From the NCBI RefSeq assembly GCF_000247605.1, contig NC_016894.1:372001-436000 (forward strand): a DNA stretch of 64,000 nucleotides, in the 5' to 3' direction. The translations under genes and the position numbers were made by a program. The notes beneath the pieces are model-generated. The model saw only the letters and a program-made list of their open reading frames with translations. It was not told where the DNA came from and searched no databases. How positions within the stretch are numbered: position 1 is the first letter of the stretch; each line of letters starts with the position of its first letter. Positions 1 through 9,164 of the stretch are shown in pieces. The DNA comes from Acetobacterium woodii DSM 1030 (GTDB taxonomy: Bacteria > Bacillota > Clostridia > Eubacteriales > Eubacteriaceae).

Positions 1-863
1 ATGGGGCGGAAAGACTGGGGGCATCGATTATTCCAATATCGGGAGGCAACACCGCAAAACAGATTATGATTATGCAGGATTTTGGATCAACGACTTTGAC
101 CTGTACGCCATCATATGCGATTTATTTGGCGGACGCGTTAAAAGAAATGGGCATTGATCCAGAAAGTTTAGCCCTTAAAATGGGGATTTTTGGGGCTGAG
201 CCATGGTCTGAAAACATTCGTAAAGAAATTGAGAAAAAGCTGAAAATTAAAGCTTATGATATTTATGGCTTATCCGAAATTATGGGACCAGGTGTCGCTA
301 TTGAGTGCGAATGTCAGGATGGGCTTCATGTTTGGGAAGATCATTTTATTCCCGAAATTATTGATCCGGTAACCCTTAAAGTATTGCCGTATGGGGAACA
401 GGGTGAATTGGTGATTACCACCATTACCAAAGAAGGAATTCCCATTTTGCGTTATAGAACGCGCGATATTACGACCATCAAAGCGGAACCATGTGGATGT
501 GGACGAACGCATTTAAGAATCAATCGGCTGCAGGGACGAACTGATGATATGCTAATTATCCGTGGCGTTAATGTCTTCCCGACACAAATTGAAAGTGTGT
601 TGCTGGAAATTGGCGAATTGGAACCGCATTATCAATTAGTTGTCAGAAGAGATGGTTCGTTGGATACTCTGGAGATTAAAGTGGAACTCAGTGACGGGTT
701 GTTCTCAGACCGGATTAGCAATCTGGAAAACCTGGAAAAACGGATCAGGGAACGAATCCATTCAACCATTGGGGTGAGTTCTAAAGTGTCGCTGGTTGAA
801 CCTAAAAGTCTTCCCCGCAGCGAAGGAAAAAGCCAGCGGGTTGTTGATTTAAGAAAAATTTAG
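1..863 (+). CDS. paaK: phenylacetate-CoA ligase, C-terminal part (5' end outside window)
   Basis: Adenylate-forming ligase of the PaaK type, which activates an aryl acetate to its CoA thioester with ATP. The reading frame is open from base 3, upstream of the first ATG at 66, and encodes the family's Ser/Gly-rich stretch [13 protein letters not shown], so the gene starts before the window. Also visible are the YGLSE motif, the RYRTRD motif of the adenylation core, and a small C-terminal domain beginning [16 protein letters not shown], which is typical of the PaaK branch. Eleven bases separate it from the ACT-domain gene, so they are probably cotranscribed. In anaerobes this pair often sits beside indolepyruvate:ferredoxin oxidoreductase genes; none is visible here. 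The true substrate could be another aryl acid. Confidence 0.93.
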   Translation, partial: GAERLGASIIPISGGNTAKQIMIMQDFGSTTLTCTPSYAIYLADALKEMGIDPESLALKMGIFGAEPWSENIRKEIEKKLKIKAYDIYGLSEIMGPGVAIECECQDGLHVWEDHFIPEIIDPVTLKVLPYGEQGELVITTITKEGIPILRYRTRDITTIKAEPCGCGRTHLRINRLQGRTDDMLIIRGVNVFPTQIESVLLEIGELEPHYQLVVRRDGSLDTLEIKVELSDGLFSDRISNLENLEKRIRERIHSTIGVSSKVSLVEPKSLPRSEGKSQRVVDLRKI

Positions 864-874
864 GAGGAGAAAAA

Positions 875-1312
875 ATGATACGACAAGTTTCCATTTTTAT
901 TGAAAATCATGAAGGCCGTTTGAATAATATTTTGAAGATTCTGGCCGACAACAAAATCAATATTCGGTCGCTGAACATTGCTGACGCGACTGATTTTGGG
1001 ATTGTGCGTCTAATCTTGCAAGATACCGAAAAGGGGATTGAAGTTTTAAAAAGAAATGAAGTTATTACCTCCATAACACCGGTTTTAGCGGCGGAAATTT
1101 CAGATGATCCCGGGGGACTCAGTACGCTGGTCGATGCGTTGACACAGGCGAAAATAAATATTATCTATGCGTATTCATTTTTACCGAAAAATACCGATAA
1201 TGCGATTATCATTATTCGGGTAGATGATGAAAATCAGAAACAAGCAATCACGACCCTTGAAAGTGTACAAGGCGTTAATTTATTGGATAGAGAAACTTTA
1301 TTGCTGAAATAA
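875..1312 (+). CDS. ACT-domain protein (tandem ACT), amino-acid binding regulator
   Basis: A 145-residue protein made of two ACT-like halves (about residues 1-70 and 71-145), starting IRQVSIFIENHEGRL, a typical ACT beta-alpha-beta opening. ACT domains bind amino acids and modulate partner enzymes. There is no attached catalytic domain. An AGGAGGAG ribosome site lies 6-7 bases before the ATG, and the gene directly follows the paaK-like gene. The family commonly accompanies phenylacetate-CoA ligase and aromatic amino-acid fermentation genes, so a role in sensing an aromatic amino acid is plausible inference; the ligand cannot be read from the sequence. Confidence 0.88.
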   Translation: MIRQVSIFIENHEGRLNNILKILADNKINIRSLNIADATDFGIVRLILQDTEKGIEVLKRNEVITSITPVLAAEISDDPGGLSTLVDALTQAKINIIYAYSFLPKNTDNAIIIIRVDDENQKQAITTLESVQGVNLLDRETLLLK

Positions 1313-1356
1313 TTTATCATTTTAGGGTAAAATTAGAAGTATTTGATAACTTTCTA

Positions 1357-1385
1357 TTGACATTCAGTCAAACTTTTCGTAAGAT
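1357..1385 (+). promoter_or_regulatory. sigma-A-type promoter for the TetR gene
   Basis: TTGACA at 1357-1362, a 17-base spacer and TAAGAT at 1380-1385, with the TetR start codon about 57 bases further on. The -35 is perfect and the -10 matches 4 of 6. Confidence 0.6.
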
Positions 1386-1441
1386 CAAAGATAAGAATTA
1401 ATTGTAATTGAATAAACGATGCAAATTAGGAAAGGTAAAAC

Positions 1442-2089
1442 ATGGCTACGTCAAGAAAAGGAACGCAAACAAAAAGTAACATCATTAATACCGCGAAGGT
1501 TTTATTTTATGAAAATGGGTACAATAAAACCGGGATACAAGACATTGCAGATCGTGCTAATGTGAAGTTGGGAACCATTACTTATTATTATAAAAAGAAA
1601 GATGATATGATCACCGACATCTATAATGTGTTTTTTTTAGCATTATATGATTATGTTTCATCTGCTTCTGAGAACCTTAATCTTTATACAAAGTATTGTT
1701 ATTCGCTGGTATTGTATTATGAAGCAATATTAAATGATGAACATAATAAAACCTTATATTATGAAGTTTTGGTTAAAAATGTAAATCCGCATGGTCGCAC
1801 CAATATCACCAATACGCTGAATCGATCGTGTCTGGATTTTCTCAATAAAAATTACATTGAAGCAGATCTGGAAGTGATTGCCCGTTCAGAATACGGGGCC
1901 CGGAAAGAATTGTTTATTGATTTTTATGAAAAAAATATTAAATTTACCGGTCGGGCAATGATTTATTTCTTTATCAGAAATTTATTCAGACTGATGAATC
2001 TGGACGGCGAAATGATCGAAAATACCATCCAGCAAGGATTTGAATTCTCAAATAAAAACAAACCGGAAGAGATTAAATTTTTAATCTAA
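1442..2089 (+). CDS. TetR/AcrR family transcriptional regulator
   Basis: A 215-residue DNA-binding repressor-type protein. The N-terminal TetR helix-turn-helix is clear at about residues 10-60 (NIINTAKVLFYENGYNKTG, then IADRANVKLGTITYYYKKKD). The rest is a helical ligand-binding and dimerisation region without recognisable ligand signature; it is rich in Tyr and Asn. AGGAAAGG precedes the ATG. It has its own promoter (1357-1385) and terminator (2101-2129), so it is monocistronic. Its likely targets are itself or the adjacent paaK/ACT genes, but no operator palindrome was identified. Confidence 0.9.
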   Translation: MATSRKGTQTKSNIINTAKVLFYENGYNKTGIQDIADRANVKLGTITYYYKKKDDMITDIYNVFFLALYDYVSSASENLNLYTKYCYSLVLYYEAILNDEHNKTLYYEVLVKNVNPHGRTNITNTLNRSCLDFLNKNYIEADLEVIARSEYGARKELFIDFYEKNIKFTGRAMIYFFIRNLFRLMNLDGEMIENTIQQGFEFSNKNKPEEIKFLI

Positions 2090-2100
2090 AACATTTTAGT

Positions 2101-2129
2101 GGCGGCATCCAATGGGAGCCGCCTTTTTT
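2101..2129 (+). terminator. intrinsic terminator after the TetR gene
   Basis: GGCGGC (2101-2106) pairs with GCCGCC (2118-2123) and is followed by six T at 2124-2129. Confidence 0.85.
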
Positions 2130-2254
2130 GTCGTTGAAATGGTGAGCAAAGGCGGGCTTTTGTAAGAATATCTTAATAAAATTCAATATTTTTTCGACAG
2201 AAGTTTATGATAAAGTAAGCTTAAGATAAAAAGGAAAGGGCAGAAGGCATCGGG

Positions 2255-2947
2255 ATGAGTATTTTAATATGTGATGATGAAAAAGAAATTGTAGAAGCTT
2301 TGGAGCTGTATTTAAAAAACGAAGGATATGAGATTTTAAAAGCTTATTCGGGGAAAGAAGCCATTGCGCTGGTTGAAAAGGAAGCGGTCCAATTAATTAT
2401 TATGGATGTCATGATGCCGGAGATGGACGGTCTTCGAGCGACGATGAAAATAAGAGAAACCAATAATATCCCAATTATTTTTTTATCCGCCAAAACAGAA
2501 GATAACGATAAAATTATGGGTTTGACAATGGGCGGAGATGATTATATTACCAAGCCGTTTAATCCGATGGAAGTGATTGCCCGGGTCAAATCGCAATTGC
2601 GACGTTATAATACCTTGGGCGGATGCCCGGAACAAGTAGGCACTTATCGTACTGGTGGGCTGGTTCTGGAAGACGACTATAAACGCTTAACCGTTGATGG
2701 CGAAGAGGTGAAATTGACACCGGTAGAATACAAAATTATGCTTTTTTTAATGTCGGAAAAAGGCAAGGTATTTTCGATTGACCAGATTTATGAAAATGCC
2801 TGGGAAGAACCGGCCTATAATTCCGATAACACGGTGGCTGTGCATATTCGCCGGATCAGGGAAAAGATTGAAATCAATCCCAAAGAACCCAAATATTTAA
2901 AGGTGGTGTGGGGCATTGGCTACAAAATTGAAAACTATCTGGACTAA
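2255..2947 (+). CDS. two-component response regulator, OmpR/PhoB type
   Basis: A 230-residue regulator with an N-terminal receiver domain and a C-terminal winged-helix DNA-binding domain. Receiver residues are in place: acidic pair Asp7/Asp8, phospho-acceptor Asp51 in MDVMMPEMDG, and Lys100 in the YITKPFNP motif. The C-terminal half has the OmpR features LTPVEYKIMLFLM and NTVAVHIRRIREKIE and ends at the expected GIGYKIE. It acts in the cytoplasm as partner of the histidine kinase whose start overlaps its last 32 bases, so the two are translationally coupled. The input signal is unknown. Confidence 0.95.
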   Translation: MSILICDDEKEIVEALELYLKNEGYEILKAYSGKEAIALVEKEAVQLIIMDVMMPEMDGLRATMKIRETNNIPIIFLSAKTEDNDKIMGLTMGGDDYITKPFNPMEVIARVKSQLRRYNTLGGCPEQVGTYRTGGLVLEDDYKRLTVDGEEVKLTPVEYKIMLFLMSEKGKVFSIDQIYENAWEEPAYNSDNTVAVHIRRIREKIEINPKEPKYLKVVWGIGYKIENYLD

Positions 2948-5027
2948 CCAAAAATTTAAAATTGCCTGTGCTATTTTAGCGGTCGTTTTTATCACCGTCA
3001 GTTTTGGGGCTTTGTTTGAGGTATATTGGTCCGATGGCTATAGCAGCATGGCTAATACCAACAGTTATCTTGAGAGTTCGGAGCTAAAAAATAAGATTCT
3101 GAACGCTTATGATGATATTGATCGGGTTTACAATTTTTATAAAAGCGAAGAAAATATTCGCGCTGGAAATACCATTGATACAAAGGTCATTGACGATTAT
3201 AAAATGGATATTTTAGCGGACTTGAATATTGATTATCCCGAGGATATGGGATTTTCAACGAAGCAGGAGATGCTTAATGATCCGGTTTTCTGGAAACGCT
3301 ATGCCGATGAGCTTGACGGGCAAAGAAAAAAGTTGATTAACAATGATCTTTTTCAATATGAACGATTAAAAAAAGAACTCGAGCAAACTCCCGGATTGGC
3401 TTATATTATAAATAGTCAAGGGCTTGAAAATAGTCAGCCAAAAGAAGTAACTACGGATGAACTACTCAATAAGCGCGTAAATTTTGTTTACGACAAGGGG
3501 GCTATTTCATCCAGTCTTTCCAACATTGGACAATATGAACCGCTGGATTATTCGCAAGAACCGGATTTTCAGGTGACGATCGGATTTGATGATGACTACA
3601 TCGCTCAACAGGAAGTGTTATATCAGACCAAACGATGGGGATTTTTGTGGCTGATCAGTATTTTTGTTGTGTTCTTCATCCTGGCGGCGATTAGCGCATT
3701 GCTTGCATGTATTGCGGCTGGACGCAAAAAAGGTGTCGTTGGTATTCAGCTGCTACCGGTTGATGCATTCTGGATTGATGCACATTTATTAATCTTGTTG
3801 GGGATCGAAGGGATTATTATCTCGGCGATCATGTTTTTTTATGACCAGAATTTTCCTAGGGGTGATATGCTGTTACTCTTTGTGGTAGGCGCGGCGTTAG
3901 GCTTAAACTTTTTATTATCACTCGTGCGGATTTTAAAAGATGGCAGTTTTGGACAACGGTTATTGTTTATAAAGCTGATTAAAGACACGTGGCGATTTAT
4001 CAAAAAACAATTCAAAAAAATCATGGTTTATTACAATGATACAATGAAGGGATCGGCAACAGTGAAACGATTTATGTTTTGGGCAATTCTGCTGGTGGTG
4101 TTGGCATTATCGGTACAGGTTCCGATTCTGGGTATTTGCAGTTTTATCTGCATTCTTTATCTTCTTTATGTCGGTGGAAAAAAAGCTAAAAAATACGATG
4201 GCATTTTAGCAGGGTTGGAACGGATAAAAAATGGTGAGGTTGATTATAAATTGGCTGGCTTTGATGGGGCACTGGGAGAGCTGGCCGAAGGGATTAATGC
4301 CATTGGTGATGGGATTTCATTGGCCGTTTCTGAAGAAGTAAAAAGCCAACGCTTGAAAACCGAACTGCTGACAAATGTATCACACGACATCAGAACCCCG
4401 CTGACCTCGATTATCACTTCGATCGATCTTTTGAAAAATGGAAAATTAGATCCTGAAGAAAATCAGAAGTACTTAGAGATATTGGAAAATAAGGCGCATC
4501 GCCTGAAGGTGCTGACCGATGATTTGTTTGAAGCAGCCAAAGCTTCATCTGGAAATATTGAAGTAGAGTTTCAGGCAGTTGATCTGGAAATGATCATGAC
4601 CCAGGGTTTAGGCGAGATGGAAGAAGAGTTGGAAAATTCCAATTTGGAGTTTATTATCCAATATCCGGAGGATATTTTTGTCGTTAACGCCGATGGGCGA
4701 CTGCTCTGGCGGGTTATTGAAAATCTGCTATTTAATATATTTAAATACGCTCAAAAAGAGTCCCGGGTATATATTAATTTTGAAAAATGTGATGATCATA
4801 AAAAAGCATTGGTAATGTTTAAAAACATTTCGGCCCAACCGCTTAACATTTCACCGGAAGAACTGATGGAACGTTTTAAACGCGGCGATGAAACGCGAAA
4901 CAGTGAAGGCAGCGGTTTAGGCCTGGCGATCGCAAAAGATTTAATGACGATTCAGCAAGGCGAACTGCAGATTCAAATCGATGGCGATTTATTTAAAGCG
5001 GCGATTATTTTGCCATTAATAGAATAA
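2916..5027 (+). CDS. membrane sensor histidine kinase
   Basis: A 703-residue sensor kinase paired with the upstream response regulator. An N-terminal membrane segment (about residues 13-35) is followed by a roughly 200-residue extracytoplasmic region, then a block of several hydrophobic segments between about 240 and 425, an HAMP-like linker, and the kinase core. The H-box NVSHDIRTPLTS has the phospho-acceptor at His490; the N-box (ENLLFNIFKYAQ) and G-box (GSGLGLAIA, about 665) are intact. The start is a TTG at 2916, inside the end of the regulator gene, chosen because AGGTGG lies 9 bases upstream; a second in-frame TTG follows at 2928. The large multi-pass sensor region suggests envelope or antibiotic stress, but that is inference. 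Confidence 0.9.
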   Translation: MATKLKTIWTNQKFKIACAILAVVFITVSFGALFEVYWSDGYSSMANTNSYLESSELKNKILNAYDDIDRVYNFYKSEENIRAGNTIDTKVIDDYKMDILADLNIDYPEDMGFSTKQEMLNDPVFWKRYADELDGQRKKLINNDLFQYERLKKELEQTPGLAYIINSQGLENSQPKEVTTDELLNKRVNFVYDKGAISSSLSNIGQYEPLDYSQEPDFQVTIGFDDDYIAQQEVLYQTKRWGFLWLISIFVVFFILAAISALLACIAAGRKKGVVGIQLLPVDAFWIDAHLLILLGIEGIIISAIMFFYDQNFPRGDMLLLFVVGAALGLNFLLSLVRILKDGSFGQRLLFIKLIKDTWRFIKKQFKKIMVYYNDTMKGSATVKRFMFWAILLVVLALSVQVPILGICSFICILYLLYVGGKKAKKYDGILAGLERIKNGEVDYKLAGFDGALGELAEGINAIGDGISLAVSEEVKSQRLKTELLTNVSHDIRTPLTSIITSIDLLKNGKLDPEENQKYLEILENKAHRLKVLTDDLFEAAKASSGNIEVEFQAVDLEMIMTQGLGEMEEELENSNLEFIIQYPEDIFVVNADGRLLWRVIENLLFNIFKYAQKESRVYINFEKCDDHKKALVMFKNISAQPLNISPEELMERFKRGDETRNSEGSGLGLAIAKDLMTIQQGELQIQIDGDLFKAAIILPLIE

Positions 5028-5031
5028 AGAA

Positions 5032-5083
5032 ATTAACCATTGGTCGGTATGGAAGTTTATTGACAACCTGGAGATTCTATCTT
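5032..5083 (+). repeat. direct repeat copy 1 (52 bp, internally deleted)
   Basis: First copy of a repeat whose fuller version lies at 5221-5287. About 32 of the first 38 bases agree and the last 14 are identical, but this copy lacks 14 bases present in copy 2. It forms its own hairpin: TTGACA (5060-5065) pairs with TGTCAA (5089-5094), with a further inner pairing. Confidence 0.7.
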
Positions 5084-5103
5084 CAGACTGTCAAAAAAGA
5101 TAA

Positions 5104-5245
5104 CGTCGTACCGACAATTATTCGATCATGTTGTGTGCCTCAAGGCGAAAAGTTGCGGCGAAAAGGTTGCCTTTAGCCAAAGCTTTGCTTGCAACTGTAC
5201 GAATTGCGTGCATACAACAGATTAACAATTGATCGGTACGGCAGT
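5104..5245. repeat. long imperfect palindrome between the two direct repeats
   Basis: The left arm (about 5104-5160) resembles the reverse complement of the right arm (about 5183-5245): paired tracts include CGTACCGA-CAATT, GTTGTRTGC and AGTTGC. The stretch 5028-5445 holds no gene; it contains this palindrome, the flanking direct repeats, a terminator and the fru promoter. Confidence 0.65.
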
Positions 5246-5287
5246 TTGTCGACAACCTCGAGATAGAATCCTGGAGATTCTATCTTT
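5221..5287 (+). repeat. direct repeat copy 2
   Basis: Fuller copy of the repeat at 5032-5083. Its last part contains the perfect 10-bp hairpin used as the terminator at 5261-5292. Confidence 0.7.
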
Positions 5288-5292
5288 TTTTT
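5261..5292 (+). terminator. intrinsic terminator downstream of the two-component system
   Basis: AGATAGAATC (5261-5270) pairs perfectly with GATTCTATCT (5276-5285) across a 5-base loop, followed by a run of T to 5292. Confidence 0.88.
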
Positions 5293-5363
5293 ATTTTAGA
5301 GAGAAACGGGGCAAAACGGGTAAGAAATAAATGAGTCGCAAAAAGAAAAAATTTGCGTAAAAA

Positions 5364-5425
5364 TGAATATAAATGATTATATTTGACTGAAAGTGATTGA
5401 CAATGACTGAAAATGGTGATATTAT
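5364..5425 (+). promoter_or_regulatory. fru operon promoter with phased 10-bp TGA repeats (putative FruR operator)
   Basis: TTGACA at 5397-5402, a 17-base spacer and TATTAT at 5420-5425. Running into the -35 and spacer are tandem decamers each starting TGA: TGAATATAAA (5364), TGATTATATT (5374), TGACTGAAAG (5384), TGATTGACAA (5394) and TGACTGAAAA (5404). The last three are clearly related. The helical-turn spacing suits a DeoR-family regulator binding one DNA face. The operator role is inference. Confidence 0.7.
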
Positions 5426-5445
5426 TCAGAAAAAGAGGTGCGAAA

Positions 5446-6198
5446 ATGATTATTGAGGAACGATTTACTAAAATACTTCAGATGGTTGAAGAAAAAAGAG
5501 TGGTTACGGTACAAGAATTGTCGGAAACGTTGGAAATTTCAGAATCGACAATTCGTCGCGATTTAACGGCCCTTGATCATAATAAGAAATTAAGAAAAGT
5601 ACATGGTGGTGCTACGGCCGTGACGGGAAGTTTTGCTGCCACTGAATTTGATGTTCATTTTAGAGAAGACCATTATCGAACGGAAAAGCTGGCGATCGGA
5701 AAATTTAGTGCCGGACTGATCAAAAAAAATGATTTCGTCTATATTGACGCTGGTACGACAACTCAGGCGATGGTTGACTTTATTAATGAAGAAGGCGCTG
5801 TTTATGTGACAAATGGGATGATTATTGCTAAAAAGCTTGTTCAGAAAGGTTGTCGGACGATTATTATTGGTGGTGAAATAAAACCAATAACCGATGCTGT
5901 TGTAGGCAGTGAAGCCTTAAACTGCTTGCGAAAATATAATTTTTCGAAAGGTTTCTTTGGTACCAATGGCATCGACATCAAAGCCGGATTCAGCACGCCA
6001 GATCCAACCGAAGCCCAGGTTAAACGGGAAGCTTTTGGCCGTTGCAAAGTGGCTTATGTTTTAGCCGATCCGACTAAATTCAATATAACGGCACCAGTGA
6101 GTTTTGGGGCATTGGAAGAGGGCGAGATTATTACGACCAAAATAGACAATAATGGTTATAAAAAATACACAAAAATTTGGGAGGTGGATGAAACGTGA
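5446..6198 (+). CDS. fruR: DeoR/GlpR family regulator of the fructose operon
   Basis: A 250-residue DeoR-family regulator: N-terminal helix-turn-helix (about residues 18-45, VTVQELSETLEISESTIRRDL-like) and a C-terminal sugar-phosphate sensor domain with the characteristic DAGTTTQAM and IIGGEIKP stretches. In fru operons this protein represses until fructose 1-phosphate accumulates. I start it at ATG 5446, after AGAGGTG, and not at the in-frame GTG at 5413, because 5413 lies inside the promoter (-10 at 5420-5425). The end overlaps the next start by four bases (GTGA), showing tight coupling to fruK. Confidence 0.92.
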   Translation: MIIEERFTKILQMVEEKRVVTVQELSETLEISESTIRRDLTALDHNKKLRKVHGGATAVTGSFAATEFDVHFREDHYRTEKLAIGKFSAGLIKKNDFVYIDAGTTTQAMVDFINEEGAVYVTNGMIIAKKLVQKGCRTIIIGGEIKPITDAVVGSEALNCLRKYNFSKGFFGTNGIDIKAGFSTPDPTEAQVKREAFGRCKVAYVLADPTKFNITAPVSFGALEEGEIITTKIDNNGYKKYTKIWEVDET

Positions 6199-7100
6199 TT
6201 TTTACCGTAACCTTTAACCCTTCACTCGATTACATCGTTGGACTCGATTCTTTTCGGGAAGGCGAGGTTAACCGAAGTGAATGGGAGCATACGTATCCTG
6301 GTGGCAAAGGCATTAATGTATCGATGGTTTTAAAAAATCTGGACATTAGAAATATTGCATTAGGTTTTATGGGCGGATTTACCGGCAAAGAGATTCAGCG
6401 CCGGGTCAAAGAGTTTGGCTGTTACACTGATTTTGTTAAGATCAAAGCGGGGAATTCCAGAATTAATGTTAAAATAAAAGCCCAAAAAGAAAGTGAAATT
6501 AATGGACAAGGTCCGGCGATCAGCAAAAAAGAGTTGGCGGAATTGTTTAAAAAGATGGAATCGATAGTAGCCGGGGATATTTTAGTTTTGGCAGGAAGTA
6601 TACCGGCAGCATTGCCAGAGGACACTTACGAGAATATTATGAAACATCTCGAAAATCGTGGAGTTAAAATTGTGGTGGATGCGACGGGTGAGCTGTTGCT
6701 TCGGGTGGTTAAGTATCGGCCATTTCTGATTAAACCCAATAATCACGAATTAGGAGAGATGTTTGGAAAAACCCTTAAGGGTCATGATGAGATTGTTTTT
6801 TATGCTAAACGTCTTCAGGAAATGGGTGCTCAAAACGTACTGATCTCAATGGCTGGTGATGGGGCGATTCTAGTCGATGAAAATGGTGAAATTCATAAAA
6901 TGAAACCGCCTAAAGGGATGGTGAAAAATTCGGTTGGAGCAGGAGATTCGATGGTGGCGGGGTTCATTGCCGGTTATCTTAAAAACAAAGATCTTCAAGA
7001 GGCGTTTACGATGGGCGTGGCAACTGGCAGTGCCTCAGCGTTTTCAGAAACATTGGCGACTAAAGCAGAAGTAATGACGTTGTTGGAACAGTTAAAATAA
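6195..7100 (+). CDS. fruK: 1-phosphofructokinase
   Basis: PfkB-family sugar kinase, 301 residues, converting fructose 1-phosphate to fructose 1,6-bisphosphate with ATP in the cytoplasm. It opens with FTVTFNPSLDYIVGL, has the first PfkB signature around PGGKGINVSMVLKNL, and the second signature NSVGAGDSMVAGFIAGYL near the C-terminus, including the catalytic Asp of GAGDS. The start is GTG 6195, overlapping the fruR stop, with GGGAGG about 10 bases upstream. Position between the regulator and the fructose PTS makes 1-phosphofructokinase much likelier than tagatose-6-phosphate kinase. Confidence 0.95.
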   Translation: MIFTVTFNPSLDYIVGLDSFREGEVNRSEWEHTYPGGKGINVSMVLKNLDIRNIALGFMGGFTGKEIQRRVKEFGCYTDFVKIKAGNSRINVKIKAQKESEINGQGPAISKKELAELFKKMESIVAGDILVLAGSIPAALPEDTYENIMKHLENRGVKIVVDATGELLLRVVKYRPFLIKPNNHELGEMFGKTLKGHDEIVFYAKRLQEMGAQNVLISMAGDGAILVDENGEIHKMKPPKGMVKNSVGAGDSMVAGFIAGYLKNKDLQEAFTMGVATGSASAFSETLATKAEVMTLLEQLK

Positions 7101-7119
7101 AGGATAAGGAGGAAGTAAA

Positions 7120-9030
7120 ATGCGTATTATTGATTTATTAAACGAAAATGGTATTGACCTTAACGGAAAAGCGGCTTCGAAAGAAGCAACCATTAAAAGA
7201 TTGGTGGATTTAATGGATGAAAGCGGTAATCTCACCGATAAAGAGACGTATCGAAAAGCGGTGATGGCCCGCGAAGAAGAAGGAAGTACAGGAATCGGCG
7301 AAGGGGTGGCGATTCCTCATGGAAAATCACCGGTTGTAAAAGAAGCGGGACTGGCCGCGATGGTTGTTAAAGAGGGAACTGACTTTGCCGCCCTCGATGA
7401 CGAACCGGCATATTTGTTTTTTCTGATTGCCGCACCGGAAGCCGCGAACAACCTTCATCTGGAAGTGCTTAGCCGTTTATCAACCATTTTGATGGATGAA
7501 GAATTTCGGGCAAAATTGATTGCGACAACGGATATAAAAACATTTTTAAAATTAATCGATGAAAAAGAACAGCAAAAATTTGGTAGCGAAACAAAAAAAG
7601 AAATTCAGGACAGCGGGAGAACGTATCAACTGCTGGCAGTCACTGCTTGTCCGACCGGGATTGCCCATACTTATATGGCCGCTGAAAGCTTGGAAAATAA
7701 AGCCAAGGAAATGGGTGTAACGATTAAAGTGGAAACAAATGGATCGGGCGGGGCCAAGAATGTCTTAACCGCAGCAGAAATAAAAGCCGCCGATGGTATT
7801 ATCATCGCTGCTGACACAAATATTGAAATGGCTCGATTTAATGGGAAACCGGTTATTCGAACAAAAGTTGCCGATGGGATTCATAAACCGAAAGAACTGA
7901 TTCAGGAAATGCTTGATGGGAAGGTTCCAATTTATCATGGGACGGATGAACAGTCGGCAGCGGCTTCAAGTTCTGATGAACAAGAAAGCGCGGGACGTAA
8001 GATTTATAAAGATCTGATGAACGGGGTTTCGCATATGTTACCTTTTGTCATCGGTGGTGGGATTTTAATTGCATTAGCATTTTTATTTGATGATTATAGC
8101 ATTAATCCAGCGAATTTTGGTAGTAATACCCCCTTTGCAGCGTTTTTAAAACAAGTTGGCGGGACCGCGTTTGCGTTTATGTTACCGGTTCTGGCTGGTT
8201 ACATTGCCATGAGTATTGCTGATCGTCCCGCTTTGGCAGTTGGTTTTGTTGGCGGCATGCTGGCAAATACTGGTGGCGCCGGTTTTCTCGGGGCACTTTT
8301 AGCTGGTTTTGCAGCAGGTTATCTGGTTTTGGGACTTAAAAAAGTATTTTCTAAATTACCAGCCAGCCTGGAAGGGATCAAGCCGATTCTGCTTTATCCG
8401 TTTTTCGGAATTCTGATTATTGGTGCGTTGATGGTTTTTGCCATTAATCCACCAGTTGCGGCCTTGAACGCCTGGTTATCGATGTTGCTAAATAATATGG
8501 GAACCTCCAGTAAGGTAATCCTTGGGATTATTTTAGGGGGAATGATGGCTGTTGATATGGGTGGTCCTGTGAATAAAGCGGCCTATACCTTTGGTCTGGC
8601 CTCTCTGGCAACGGGTCAATATGATATTATGGCAGCGGTTATGGTTGGTGGAATGGTGCCGCCGTTAGGGATTGCCTTATGCACAACGATTTTCAAAAAT
8701 CGTTTTACCAAAAAAGAAAGAGAAGCCGGTTTGGCCAATTACGTGATGGGATTATCATTTATTACTGAAGGCGCGATTCCATTTGCATCTGAAGATCCCA
8801 TCCGGGTGATTCCATCTTGTATTATCGGTTCGGCACTGGCGGGAGGTTTGTCAATGTTCTTTGGTTGTACGCTAATGGCACCACATGGCGGAATTTTCGT
8901 ATTCCCGTTAGTTGGTAGTCCATTTGGTTACGTTATTGCTTTACTCGCCGGTTCTGTGGCCAGTATGTTTATGCTGGCTGTTTTGAAAAAACCAAAAACC
9001 GATCAAAGTGAAGAGTTGAAAATTGCTTAG
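7120..9030 (+). CDS. fruA: PTS fructose transporter, fused EIIABC
   Basis: A 636-residue fructose permease of the phosphotransferase system that imports fructose as fructose 1-phosphate. Domain order is EIIA (about 1-150, phospho-His67 in AIPHGK), EIIB (about 170-270, phospho-Cys177 in VTACPTGIAHTYMAA) and a membrane EIIC domain (about 290-625) with roughly nine hydrophobic segments. The start follows AAGGAGG and lies 19 bases after fruK. It is the last gene before a strong terminator at 9061-9105. No HPr or EI gene is in the window. Confidence 0.96.
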   Translation: MRIIDLLNENGIDLNGKAASKEATIKRLVDLMDESGNLTDKETYRKAVMAREEEGSTGIGEGVAIPHGKSPVVKEAGLAAMVVKEGTDFAALDDEPAYLFFLIAAPEAANNLHLEVLSRLSTILMDEEFRAKLIATTDIKTFLKLIDEKEQQKFGSETKKEIQDSGRTYQLLAVTACPTGIAHTYMAAESLENKAKEMGVTIKVETNGSGGAKNVLTAAEIKAADGIIIAADTNIEMARFNGKPVIRTKVADGIHKPKELIQEMLDGKVPIYHGTDEQSAAASSSDEQESAGRKIYKDLMNGVSHMLPFVIGGGILIALAFLFDDYSINPANFGSNTPFAAFLKQVGGTAFAFMLPVLAGYIAMSIADRPALAVGFVGGMLANTGGAGFLGALLAGFAAGYLVLGLKKVFSKLPASLEGIKPILLYPFFGILIIGALMVFAINPPVAALNAWLSMLLNNMGTSSKVILGIILGGMMAVDMGGPVNKAAYTFGLASLATGQYDIMAAVMVGGMVPPLGIALCTTIFKNRFTKKEREAGLANYVMGLSFITEGAIPFASEDPIRVIPSCIIGSALAGGLSMFFGCTLMAPHGGIFVFPLVGSPFGYVIALLAGSVASMFMLAVLKKPKTDQSEELKIA

Positions 9031-9060
9031 TTGATTTTATAAAAACTGCTTAGTTAAAAT

Positions 9061-9105
9061 ATCCAAAGCCTGATCAAAATGGTCAGGCTTTGGATATTTT
9101 TTGTT
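9061..9105 (+). terminator. intrinsic terminator of the fru operon
   Basis: ATCCAAAGCCTGA (9061-9073) pairs with TCAGGCTTTGGAT (9083-9095), followed by a T-rich run. Confidence 0.9.
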
Positions 9106-9164
9106 TAAATTTAAATACATTAATTTACATTTGATAATAAATGTTACAAATTAGTTACAAACCA

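Noticed and set aside
2199-2227. Promoter before the response regulator
   Set aside because: TCGACA and TAAGAT-like sequences are present but the spacing (22 bases) is wrong, so I do not call it.
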